A stretch of 64,000 nt of DNA from Caenorhabditis remanei (taxonomy: Eukaryota > Nematoda > Chromadorea > Rhabditida > Rhabditidae). How positions within the stretch are numbered: the stretch's first letter is position 1; each line of letters starts with the position of its first letter. The notes beneath the pieces were generated by a model. It saw only the letters and a list, made by a program, of their open reading frames with translations, ran no database searches and had not been told where the DNA came from. Positions 1 to 12,900 of this stretch are shown piece by piece. A program made the translations under genes and the position numbers. Where the stretch lies: the NCBI RefSeq assembly GCF_010183535.1, contig NC_071333.1, positions 6,756,587-6,820,586 of the forward strand, given 5' to 3'.

Positions 1-999
1 CATTGTGGATGCTCGGCGCCGCGCATGTTTGAGCTCGTTTCGTGAGCCTGATCACAGTAGACGAACAGTCTTTTCTCGTTTCCTCCCCTCGTTTTACCGC
101 AGGCCTATGGGCTCGGCCGTTCGACGTATTTGCCTATCTCCCCATCGCTTTGATTATCTGCGTCTCGCCGCTTCTGAGCTTCTCAGCCATTTCGAGACTC
201 CGACCGTCCGTTTCTCTAATCCCGATCTTGGACTCGCGCCGTCTCTCTCAACTCTCTCTCGTTCACTTCGGTACCGACTTTTTATTTACTTGTCTCTCTC
301 TCCTAAATACTTTATCTAGAGGCACACAAATATAGTTGCTATATTTTTCTTCACATTTTTCTTGTGTTTTTTTGTTAACCTGTGCCGTTCATGTTTTCGC
401 AGCTCTTTAGAACTCTTGTCCACGGAGACTCTCAAAAAAGTTAGTGAACACAAAAAATCCTTTTGTACTCAATTTTTTGCAAGCAACAAAAGTGCAAGTC
501 ATCCGATGTTACACTTCCCTATTTTACGAATTGCTCTAAAAAGTTATAAATTAGTTTCTACCGCTATGCACACATGATTTTGAGATTCTAAAATCTCGTG
601 TTACCATTATCGTGTTAACCAAGTGTAACTTTTTCTAATAACATACTTGAAACGCACGTTTTTCACACTCATTTCACCACTGCGAAAAATGTTAATACTT
701 TTTCATAAACAATCTTAACTTTTTTACAGTCTCTTTTGTAATAAATATTGCATTTTCTCCACACAAACACCATTATGTATCCGTTCCATGTCGTCAACAT
801 CCTACTCATTATTATTCAAATCATCTAATCCGTGACAAAGTCCTCAACTTTTATTGCCTTTCTTTTGTACCCATGAATGTCCAGTCAGGGGGCATTCATG
901 TGTTCTCAGCAGGCACCCACTCTCATATTCTCATTGTTCCATTTCCAGCAATTCCATCTAAGTTTTGAAAGAGACATCTTTCTCGGGTGTTGACCAGCG
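1..999 (+). promoter_or_regulatory. 5' flank and leader of the filamin gene
   Basis: No coding exon was recognised here. The first 300 bases are pyrimidine-rich on the + strand with many CTCTCT runs. A strong 3' splice site (TTCCATTTCCAG, ending at 948) lies 51 bases before the filamin start codon at 1000, so the first coding exon is either SL1 trans-spliced or joined to an upstream untranslated exon. Open frames at 5-335 lack splice context and have no recognisable protein character. Confidence 0.5.
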
Positions 1000-3900
1000 A
1001 TGGGCAAGCAAGGGGAAGAAGCTCGTCAGAAATGGATTGATATTCAACTTCATACTTTTACAAATTGGATCAATGAACAGGTAAATGCTGTGTTTCTTTT
1101 TCACTCATTTTCTATGACATAAAAAAACCACTAAAAATGTTTGTAACATCTGGCAGAATAAATACTTGAAAAGGTAGTCAATTGAGTACAATTGAAAAGA
1201 TAATTCTCGCTTATCCCCGTCTGACTATACAAATTCAAGTAAGGTTGTGTACCATACCTGCCAAAGTGTTTACCCATATTTGCCAATCCACTTGGAAAGA
1301 GAGTTTCCGTTCATTTCTCTTTCCCAGGTAACTGTCACCCGTATTTGTACACGTCCAAGAAAATTTCGCCGCCGCCGCGCACACCTTAGTTCAGGGGCCA
1401 ACCCAATGGGAGACATCTGTGATGTTCAGTGATAACACGACTTGTTTGAATGAAATTTTATTCCGCTGACCGGATCTCTTGTTCCTCAACAGTCACAATA
1501 CATAATCGGTTAGACAAATTATTAGTAATACATGTTGACGTTTCTTTTTCTTTTGCAACATGCAAATAGATGAATAAATAGATCGTGATTTCAATTTATT
1601 TCAGCTGCAAGGAAATGCGATACAAGATTTGACACAAGATCTATCCGATGGGGTGAATTTAATCAGACTTGTAGAAATTCTGCAGGGCAGGAGGTATTAT
1701 GGAAAAGTATACGATCAAGAGCCGACGGAAATACAAAAGTTAATGAATGTACAAATGGCACTGGATGCGCTACGGGAAGATGGTGTAAAAACAGTAAATA
1801 TTGGAAGTCATGATATAGTGGATGGAAATGAGAAACTGATACTAGGCCTCATTTGGTGTCTTGTTCAACGGTACCAAATCGCCTGTAAAACAAAAATTCC
1901 ACCAAAGAAGTTGGTGATGGCGTGGATACAAAGTGCTCTCCCAGAATTGAAGCTCACAAACTTCCGAACGAATTGGAATGATGGTATTGCTCTCAGTGCG
2001 CTGTTGGAATACTGCCAACCAGGTTTATGCCCGGAATGGAGAAATTTGGACCCATCGGCGGCTAGGGAGAACTGTCACAGGGCTCTCCTGTTAGCAGAAA
2101 GATATCTAGAAGTTCCTGGAATCATCTCATCTGATCATTTATCCTCGCCACATCTTGATGAGTTATCTTGTCTTACATATCTCTCGTATTTTATTACAAA
2201 AGGAGCCCCTGGATACAGAGCAACACTCAAAAAAGTTACATTGGTGAGTCATGAAGTTTACAGTCTGTTTTAATATAAATTTTCAAGTTTTAGTTACTTC
2301 CGGATTGCAATGTGGAAGATCTCGAACACTCATGGAGTGATGGCTTTCTACTCGCTCATCTTGTGGAAGCTTGTGGTGGTACTGTACCCGAACTGGATCA
2401 AATGAGATTCGAAAATCTGAACGACTTTGTTGAGAACGTTGCAATAGGTCAGTTTTTATAAATTCGCCAGCTGTTTAACCCTAGTGTGTACTTTCAGTAC
2501 TCGACGCTGCAGCTGACATCGGTGTCGGCTCTCTTGTTGGTGCTGATGACATTGCTGATCCTCAAGGAGAACATCTGGGTGAGGAATAGTACTATTTACA
2601 AATTGAAAACGCCTCTTCACACTACAATTTTTTTAGGTACGATGGCACTAGTGGCTGCACTATGTTCAATTCCTTTGGAACAACAAGTCAAGTATACCGA
2701 TTGTTATGTTAATCAGCAGGTATGCAATTGATGAAAAATATTGTGGATAATTAATTTCTTAACATTTCAGGTCAATCTGGATTTAGCGTTCACTTCTGGA
2801 AATGAGGTGCGAATTGAAGAGTTGGATGTGCAAGTCACTGGTTCTAGTGGTGAAGTATACTCAAACGAAGCGATAAAACTGAGAAAAAGTCGCACTGTCC
2901 AAGGAGCCAACTTATCCCTGATTCCTGTGGAACCAGGTTTTCTTCAGGTACGAAACTTGTAAAAATGGGTTTCATAACAGTAGCATTCTCCGTTTTCCCG
3001 ATTTCCTCCTTCTCTTCTCTTTTCTTTATTTCCTCCAACCAGAATGAAAAATTGAACACAAGAACGACAATATTCATCGTTTTATTGTCCAACTTTTCTA
3101 TCGCTACCTCCACACAATCGACGCTATCTCTTCCATTTTGAAACCATTCTAGCACCCAATACAATATGTGAGAAAATACACAGTATAAAACTGATGACAC
3201 TTTTTTTCCGGAAAAAAAGAACGAAACGAAACCACAGTCACTCTCGTTCTGTATTTTCCAAACGTGTCACCGTATATCATTTTTCCTGATTTTTCGTTCT
3301 ACTGGAAAATATTCACTATAATCGAATCTTAGACTTTGAAAATGCGTCTGAAAGTCAAAACCCGAGTAGAGGTATGTTGGTACTATTGAGTATTAGTATT
3401 TGAAATCAGATGCAACACCAAACCACGTATTGTTCTTTTCCACTATTACTATGTTTGTGAGGGCTGGCCTCATTAGATCCATACAAAAGATAGCGAAGGC
3501 CGAAGGGAAAGGGAAGAAATGAAAAAAAAAAGTTGACTCACAATGACTTTTTTCTGATATTAAAAAAGTTGTAGTAAGCATAGTACCAAAAGTTTACTTT
3601 GGTTATTTTTTTTAGTAGTGACAGTAATTTTCAAATCTGTTTTGGTATTGCTGAATAGCAGACATTTTTTTCCGATCTTTACATTTGGGTTGTATCATTT
3701 ATCTCAAATTACTAAAAAAAAACATCACCACAAACAAACAACTGCAAATCTCTAGTTAACTATTACCTGTTCCGGTACAAATCCGCTCGCACTCTGCTTC
3801 TAGCGTTCCTTTCAATCGTTTTTTTTTCTTTCTACAGCCATTTTTTACTTTGATGCTGCCACGAATACCTGTTAGTTTACTGCCTACCGCTATATTGTCT

Positions 3901-6900
3901 GTAGAAGTAAGTTATTTTCTCTATTACAAGCCCAAAACGAATTAATTTCACTTTTGAAAACGCTTCCGCTGACAGTTGTCGCATTCAACACGCACTCCTT
4001 TTCATATCTTCTACTCTTCTCTCCTTGACCTCCGACGCATGGCGTTCGATTCTCCGTCTGCTTACCGCAACATTATGCGCTACCGCACAGTCCAATAATG
4101 TTATTGTGTACACGTGATCCGGATAGTTTTAGCCTCTAGCCATACGCAATTACCTTTTCTTGGACATGAAATGGATGCATGAATTTCGGCGATAATTGCC
4201 AATCGTTTTTTGTAGCCAACTTTTTACGCGCTTCTTAGAATCGGTTACCGCCGTCTTCTTGTAGTTAGCATATTTGAGATAGCTATGTCTGATAATAATG
4301 GATATGAAAGTATCCGTCAAAAAATTCAATCGACATTCTATCATACAGTAAGTATATTAACCGCTATTCGAATCTAATTTTGTTGTTGATTTGTCTCTTG
4401 CTAGATTGTGTTCTTCTTCTTGTTTTCCGGTGAATGGTATGCTTGACCTTCAACTATGGCATTCGTGTTGTTTCCTTCTTTTCTACTCAACTACTTCTTT
4501 TCTCTCAACTTTCGCGCGTTGAGTCTATCAAAAATGAAAAAAAAACAGTTGATAATGTTGCGATGTTTCTTTTAAGAAAGCGGTAGTGTTAACCATTTGG
4601 TGATCACTTTCAACATAAGAGTAATTTTAGGAACAAAGCATGAGATAGATTTTTATGGTTTATTCGATATCATGGTCAAAATAATTTGATATCTATTTCT
4701 GCTGAGTGAACTCAACCTTATGAACCAAGTCAAAAGGTCGAATCGTTTAGCAGATAAACTGATTATCGCACTCTGAATGATGTTGCAATTCCGTACGCGA
4801 TGATATCACACTCTTCTCGGAAAGTGATTGATCTAATTAGGACAACGGTTTCAAAACTTTGTTTGTGGAAATTACGTGAAAATAGTATGAGAATTGTATA
4901 CCACTGCCTATTTTCCAAAAATAATGAATGGTTGATTATTCCAGGTTCGAATCTACTGCCAGGGCTCAGAGCTACCAGCGAGCCCTATTTCCCTCCAAGT
5001 GCACACACAAGAAGAGACTCGGAGCACTTCTCGAGCCACTTCTCGTGCTCATCCGGAAAACAGACATCCTGAATCGTCTTCCGCTACGACTTCTGTAGTC
5101 CGAACTACAGTATCTCCGGTTGGGACTCAAAAAGAGCAGGGAGGTATTGCTCAATTCTCGTCTGAAACTGAAGTGGACATATCACATAAGTCTTTCGCCC
5201 AGAGACGTCTTCATATAATCAAGCAGCTCGAAGCGCAACACGTCAGTCATTTAGCGCAGGTAAGACACGCCATTGATAGAACAGTTTAACCTTGAATGTG
5301 AAATATATTAGCCATTTCTCTCACCCATCAAATCAACACTGGGTGTATCCGTGTAATCCATCAAGTTTGTTTTATTTTAAAGTTGGCATCTGGCCAAGTG
5401 ACTTGATGAAAATAGGAATAGAAGATAGGAACAGTTTGGATAGTGGAATGTTGATGTGTCTACTTTTTTCTTCGAATCACTCTCTATCTTAAGAAGATCA
5501 GTTTGATCTTCAGCAGTTGCGTATCATTTTCCTATCATTTGGTAGATAATCAACATTTCAATGATTTTAATTCTTCCTGTATGTTTTCGTTTCGTTAATT
5601 AAGTGTTTCATTTCCAGACAAAATCACATCATCAACCTCACCTACAACAACAACAACAACATCATACGTCTCCGTCGATAGTTCAAGTTGTGCAGGTTAG
5701 TTTGAAGAACAGTGGCAGAGAATGTAGAAGGGTGTGATGGTAATAAAAACGGAAACCTTGCGCGTGACACTGTTAGTTACTTTCGATTATTCTACTCGTC
5801 TTGTCACAACACGCTGAACTGTTCTCTTGTTGCAATTATTTTGTTAACTAAGATATTGTTAGTTTAACTTGATTTGAGTTGAAATGTCAGAAACGGAAAT
5901 ATGTAAAAACAAATAGACTGTCTCAAAGAAAATCTGAGTGACTTTTATGGATATCTAATTAGTATTTTTACTTATATTCAGTTAAAAATAGAAAATTCGT
6001 ACAATTTTGATTCTAATTGTTACAGACTTATTACTATTTTAACCTTAAAAACGCTACTATGAAAGGTAGCTTAATCTGTTTTTATCTATAAAAAAATTGT
6101 TGTTCTGCTCGCTATCAGTAAAGAACTGATTTGTTTATTTTTGTGCTTTCCTCTTTTTCTCGCTTCTGTCTCAAATTACGAATGTTGTTTGTTGTATTTG
6201 TACTCCTTATCAACCACTTCATTACTCCTCCCATTCTTCTACTTTCAGCCTACACCACCACCACCGCCAACACCAGCTCAAAGTAGCTCACATATTCCAC
6301 CTCCACCACCAATTCCAGCTGTTCTGGAAGCGTCTGCATACAGAGAAATGCCACTCACAAGGTCACCTGATGTGGGACTTGTCTCTTTCTCCGGATTGTC
6401 TGAGCCTTGTTCAGTGGGGTCAATTGTAGAAGTTGTGGTAGGCCAAAAAAGTTGTTTTCCATTCCCTGAATTGGCTTATTCTAGATTAATGCTCACGGAG
6501 ATGCGGTCTCTGGTTCGGTCTACGTGGAAGCAGTTTCACCAACGGGAACAGTGCATCCATGTACAGTACGCCATCAAAATAACTCATACATGGCCACATT
6601 TACCCCTCAAGAAGTTGGTGAGTATTAATACATTCTTTCTTCTGGAGGGACCTCTTTATCTGTTTGTAACATCTTGCGGTGGTAGAGTCGCCAAATCGAC
6701 GGGTCGTATCTTTGATGACACACCGGTACCAATAGAGGGCCATATGAACGTAACTAACCTTCCTTTTTCTCTCTCTCTCTCAATCCGTATAATAAACGGA
6801 GTCCAAGAAAGAAAGAGAGATAATGATCGAAGAACCTTTCAACTATTCATTTCAACAAAATAGATTGAATACGGGAGAAGAAGGATGAAATCTGAATGAC

Positions 6901-9900
6901 ATGAGATGTTTTGTTTTCAGGACTATGGAGAATTGGTATCTTGTACGACGGTGAACATATCAGAGGAAGTCCATTTGCCTGCCAGGTTTAGACATATGGA
7001 TAAGTTGAGAAATTATTGAAAATTTTCAGGTGTTTGATTCTGGTCTTGTAAATGTCTACGGACTGGATGTCGGATTAGTAGGTCAGGAGCTCAAGTTTTC
7101 TGTCAACACTTCACAAGCTGGACACGGGAATCTCAGTGTGAGTGAGAACATTAAACGACTGGAAATAAAGACACCATACCGATATCTTCCAACTGCATCC
7201 ACACTTTCCCAAACTTCACTTTACATACGTCGCTTTTATTCAATCATATCATATCTTGTCACTCAAGAGACCGTATTGCATTTCTGATGAAATGAGAGGA
7301 AATTACGGAAACGAATTGGGTGAAGAATGAGAAACATGCATTCCTCTGCCGATCAGTTCTTTCTCTTAATGATTTGTACCCAAAGGGAGATTTCCTATTT
7401 CAAAACAAGTTTACTGATCTGATATTGTGTTTTGATGTTTTTACATTTCAGGTTACTGTATTACGTCACGGAAGAGAGATTCCATTAACAATAGAAGAAC
7501 AAGGAAACTCGAAAACCTATCAAGTGTCGTTTATTCCTGACGGAGCAGGACAGTATAAAATTCACGTGTTGCTCAACAGAATGGAAATCAAAGGTATCCC
7601 AACAAAACGTTTTTCTAACTCATATTCAGTCCACCTGTTCAGGATCCCCATTCATTTTGGATATTGCTGATGCGTCTTCCGTGTCCACATACGGAGAAAA
7701 CTTGAGATCAGCTTCTGTTGGAAAAACTGCCTCATTCATGGTTCATGCTGTTGGAGCAGATGCTAAAGATATCACTGCTCATGTTACAGGTATTTTAGTG
7801 TTCCCCTCACTAATTATATGTTACATGTGACAATACTAACAACTGGCGTTATCACACTTTTCCAAATATCATTTTCCTTTCACTATTAAAACAAAATTAT
7901 GCATGATTCTTTCCCAAAACTTTAAAAAGAGAGAAAAATCATTGAAAATAATCTGAAACCAAAACGATAACGGAAAGAAAACCAAACTCAATGTCTGTGT
8001 TCGTCTTCGTCAACTGGTCTTCGTCTTTTCTGTTCTTCAATGTATCAATGTTTTTGTTATGTGGGTACGTTAATTTTAAGTCTATCCATTTGTTGAATGT
8101 TCTATGATTTTTAAGTTTTAGCACCATCTGGAGAAACCTTCCCTGCCAAGGTTGTCACGTTAGATGATGTCACGTTTCAAATCGAATGGACGCCGAAAGA
8201 ACCAGGTTTGTCTCAAGATATGTGTATATGCATAGAAGGGAAAAAACCTAAATTTGATTTGTTCTGCTTGTCTCCTTCGTTTATTCACAATAAGAAACAT
8301 ATCTTCTTTCCTCTCATCTGATTTTCATCTGACTCTCCCAGTAGTTTCCTGACCTTTTTTCTCTATTACCACTAAAAAATAAAACTTGATTTCATTTTAC
8401 CTCAACAAACAGTGCAATAATTTTGATAAACAATTTTAAACATTAGTAACAAATATTTTTATTGCTCTTTTCGCTTTAGACGTACTCCATTTCAAACCTT
8501 TTTACTATTACTCTCTACCCTTATCATACAAAGAAACTAACACCTATTGTTATCTACATAACCTATCTGGCGTTTCAATACCCGACCACTTATTTCCTTT
8601 GGCCAACTTGTCCATCTTTTCCTTCGATTGGGTGTGGTTTACATTTAGTCAATTAGCCTGAAAGCCAAATCAACCCCTCGATATCTTCTTTCTTCATTCA
8701 ATTGATTTCCTTTCTGAATGTGAATTCAAACAAAAATAAAGTACTTACACACAATCAATTTTCAGCATTGGTAAGGATTGAGGGCGGGTGACCGCATTCC
8801 TGCATTGTTGTAAACCTGTTCACTTGATTGTGTGTATGTTTTTGTTTTCGAAGGTTTCATTATTTGTCATTCGCCAATTTTAATCTGTATCATTCCATCT
8901 TTTTCACGCCTAATAACCATTCTTATAAAGTCTTTAAGTTTTGAACAGAACAAACTTCCTGTCGTTAACTTTTTTTGGCAGACCACTTTTTAAAATTGAT
9001 AAGAACAAGCTTTATTGAAAGTGACATGGGGGGTCGCCCACTATTCCACCATTCCTGCGTCCTATCTAAACCCTTAGGAAAGCCACGTTAGTCACTTTAC
9101 TGATAGTTAGTTTGCACCCACATTTTCTTCTATCATATAAATGTACAATCAGTGAGTGGAGTAGGTTTAAAGGAATGAACAACAAGAAGAAGAAGGAAAC
9201 CGCACACCGGTGTGTATGTGGTGGGGGGTAATCGACATTACGCCTAATGTTATCGGTCAATATCTCTCCCTATGGTGTCCTTCTTCTCGCCATCGTCTCG
9301 ACAGAAGAAGATGGCCCCGAAAACTCTTCGTTTTCCCCCGTTTGTCTCTTTCCATCTTTTTCCTCCTCCTTCTTCCGACGACGTCGTCGAATTGTTGTCG
9401 TTCCTTGCCGATCATCGATTATTTGTTGATGACAATACGCCGATTTACCGATTTTGATTAGACCACCCTACTCGTCCACTGTTTCATTTTTTGTCTATCT
9501 GAAGTGTTTTTGTATAATTTTTTTGTAGTACCATCATAATGTAACCAGATGACTTGTCTAGACATTTGTACCTTAACTTGTTAATTCCAGGCGAACATAG
9601 TGTGGATGTGATGCTGGCGGACCAGCGAGTACCAGACGCTCCGTTTGCGTGCAATGTCGGAGCTCCAGATCTTGTGCACGTCAGGAACATGCCGCGCAGG
9701 ATTTCTCCGACAAAATTGAACACAGACCACTCGTTTGAAAGTGAGTTCATGTCACCAATCTAAAACTTGTAGGCTATTAAAAACTTGTAGAATGTAACAG
9801 ATGTTGGGAAGAAAATATGAAAATGAAATAGTTACTGTAATCCAGTTATTTGAAAATCGCATTTTGTTTAGATTCTAAAATCTCTCCTTTTCGTTAGTCA

Positions 9901-12900
9901 CTTCTGTCTTCTTTTCCTTCTTCTCAGATTCTTTTTGAATTCAGCACTAAATCACGAGTTCCTTCTATCCATCCAATCTCCTGCCAGCATTCTGAGATTA
10001 GATAGGATCTTTAAAAAACCCAACAATTTGACAAATTTCCTTGCTTCTCCGCGAATATTAGTCATTCCTTTGGTCATTTTGGCGGGTTGAAGAGACAGTA
10101 GACAACTAACAAACGGTCAGAGACAAACATTTATGACGACATGTCAATTCGCTGACCCACATTTTCGATTTGCGTAACTTCGGAGGTAGAACAAGAGGTT
10201 GAACGAGAGGAAAACAAGGGAAAGCATTGTCAGCTAAAAGTCGAACACTCTCTGACTTTCTCATGGTTTATTTGAAAGTTGTAAAAATCATGAGGGAAAA
10301 AGAGATAACAGTTTGGAAACGGAGAGGAAAACAACTAGTACATAATAAACATACCAGTTCGACTTTTCTATTTCCCACTATAATTGTGCCCTCTGCGGAG
10401 AACGTAAAACTCACTCTTTACCTCTTTTCCATCATAATCGACACAGGGGAATACATATCCCGCAGTCCAACAGCATACAAACGACTCTGGTTTTTATTCA
10501 TTTTTTACCTACACTCTACATCATATTCAATTCTATACTCATGCTCAAATTTGGAGTGTATTGATTCTAAAAGATCACTGGTACACTTGAAAATAGATCA
10601 GAATGCCGAACTTCACTTATACGACCGGTTGGTTACACGTTCCACGGGGTTGAGAATAAAAAAGTGACGATGGGACTAGAGTTTGCGGGAAGTCAAGAGA
10701 TGCTCATTCAGTTATACAATATTTGTTTACCTTTGAAGTTGAGAGGAGGCAAAATGTGAGGAATAGAGAGAACGAGAGACGAAGTCGTTTTTTGTATCCT
10801 TACTAACTTGCTCGTTTGAGTGGCAGAGGTTGATTTGTGCCCCGACGGCATTCTCTTACTTTTCAATTTGAGCGGCACTCCCCTGGAACACTGTATGCTT
10901 TTCTCTTGTTGAATTCAGAGCGAAATCAGTTTTTACATTGTTCCTCGTTTCTGTTGATGGCATTGTTAGTTTTGGTTATTGTACATTTCAGAAAAACGAA
11001 AATTCCTACAAGAATATTTTCCCCGTTCGTCCGTCAGTTCTTTTAAAAACAACTTCATATATACCAGTTATTTTTTTTCTGCCTTGGTTATCTGCCATGT
11101 GAGGTAGTCAACGGTAGCATGGCTCAGACAATCATTTTTTGAAAAACCATACGTAAAGTAAATATCTACTTTTTTCTACTCCCGATAAAAGTTTTTCTTT
11201 GAAAAAATTTCAATTTTAAAACAAATAAACAAAGAAATGCGCGAATTCAAATCTTCTGTTTACCAATGATGATAACCTTTCTGCCAAGTAACTCACCCTT
11301 TCTCAAAAAAACGTCCCGCGCCACAGCACATGTTTGCGAATGCAACCAACTTCAAAGTCGGAATGTGAGGTATACAGACACTAGAAAAAAGTGCACAATG
11401 TCATATGGTTCCTCTTTTATATTTTCCACAGTTCATAGTTACTCCAAACTCCGATGGTAATAATAGTAAGACAAGAATAGTTGTTGTTTGTGTGGATTGC
11501 GCCGTGTCTCATCGAAAATTGTCTTCTTTTCTTCCAAACAATTTTGTTCCTCTACCCGATTTTCGATTCCCGACTTTTTCACTATTTGTTGGTATTGTTG
11601 GTAGTTTGCGCGAGTTTTATAGACTTCATATATTTGATTTGGCAAACCGATACATTTTCAAAACTTTTGGAATTCAACCAACTTTTTTTTCAGTTGACGC
11701 ATCTGCAGCCGGATCCGGCAATCTTGAAATTATGATCAATGGCGGCCGAGTGCCATGTCGAGTTCGAGAACTTGGCAGCCGACAGTATATGGCTATTTTC
11801 ACACCAACACAGGTAAATTCATTTTTTAAAACTCATGTCAGATAATAAACAGTGGGACGAGACTATAATATTGAGCTGCCACAACTAGTCTATGGAAAAA
11901 ATTCCGTATATCCTTTTTTATTTTAGTCTATCACCCACACTATCGAAATGAGGTTCAATGGGGAACACGTTTCGGGAAGTCCATGGAAATTGCCAGTTGA
12001 GGATCGCGGTGAAAGACGACAGGAAATGGAAAGGTATGTACAAACTACTCGAAACATTTGCCATCAAACACGAAACGCGTACACACAAGACAAAAAATTG
12101 AGAAGAAGATAGACACATATGCGTTTTGCTTTGTTTTCTGTGTTTTTATTACTCATTTGCCGCATTTTTCCTCCAGTGTTGCGTGTTGAGTAATTCAGAA
12201 AAATCGAAGCAAAGAAAACAATAAAATAACATATGTGAAACAGAAACCCGCTTATTTCAGAACCATGTCCTACTACTCAGAGCTCTCCGGACCAGGACTT
12301 GTTAGAGCACCGGTCAGCCGTATTGCACATTTTGATATAACTGGAGAAGGACTGGAATTGAGTGATATCCAAGCAAAAATTGTTGGTCCCGATAACAGAG
12401 AATTTCCAATTCGAATAATTCCAAGAACCGCTGGAAAGTATACTGCAGAATATCAGATTGAACAAGTTGGAGAACATCATTTGACTGTCTGGATTGCAGG
12501 AAGAAAAGTTGACGGATCACCACTTTCAGTTGCCGGTAAGCTAGATATCTGAAAAGCGAAAACCTTTCTCAACATCATCACATCATCGTTTACTATTATA
12601 CCTTTCAGTTCTTTAAAACCAACTCGTAATTTGATATGTGTTTTCTTTTCTATCTCTCTTCTAATGTTGATAAACTTAATCGTTATCATGTGAACTAAAC
12701 AAAACCTTTTGCAGGTTACGCAACCGAGAAAGTTCGCCTGGAACCGTTGGGTGGTGGATCGCCAAATCAGCCAGTACAGTTCTATGGTAAGTTGAAAAAC
12801 GAGGGAAATAGAGGCATGAAAGAAGTGAGAGAGAATTGTAAAAGAGTAGGCGTTGTGGTAAGGAGAAAAGCGCGAAAAATTTTCCGAAGCAGTAGCGCGT

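Larger units (their letters stand above)
2948..4944 (+). other. Long filamin intron 6 with candidate alternative first exons
   Basis: This 2 kb intron separates the CH-domain part from the repeat part of the filamin gene. It contains at least three ATG-initiated short open stretches, at 3342-3371, 3853-3906 and 4285-4347. Each ends at a good donor (GTATGT, GTAAGT, GTAAGT) in phase 0, the phase needed to join the exon at 4945. They are listed separately. No reverse-strand gene was recognised here. Confidence 0.55.

Noticed and set aside
4927..4960. GGTTCGAATC resembling a tRNA T-loop
   Set aside because: It is the filamin exon junction at 4945; no acceptor stem or D arm surrounds it.
6141..6863. 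240-codon open frame on the + strand
   Set aside because: It is the read-through of two real filamin exons (6249-6437, 6485-6617) and their introns; only the exons are coding.
9272..9457. Open frame MAPKTLRFPPFVSFHLFPPP in filamin intron 15
   Set aside because: It ends in a stop without a suitable donor in the phase needed for the exon at 9591, and the Pro/Phe content follows from CT-rich DNA.
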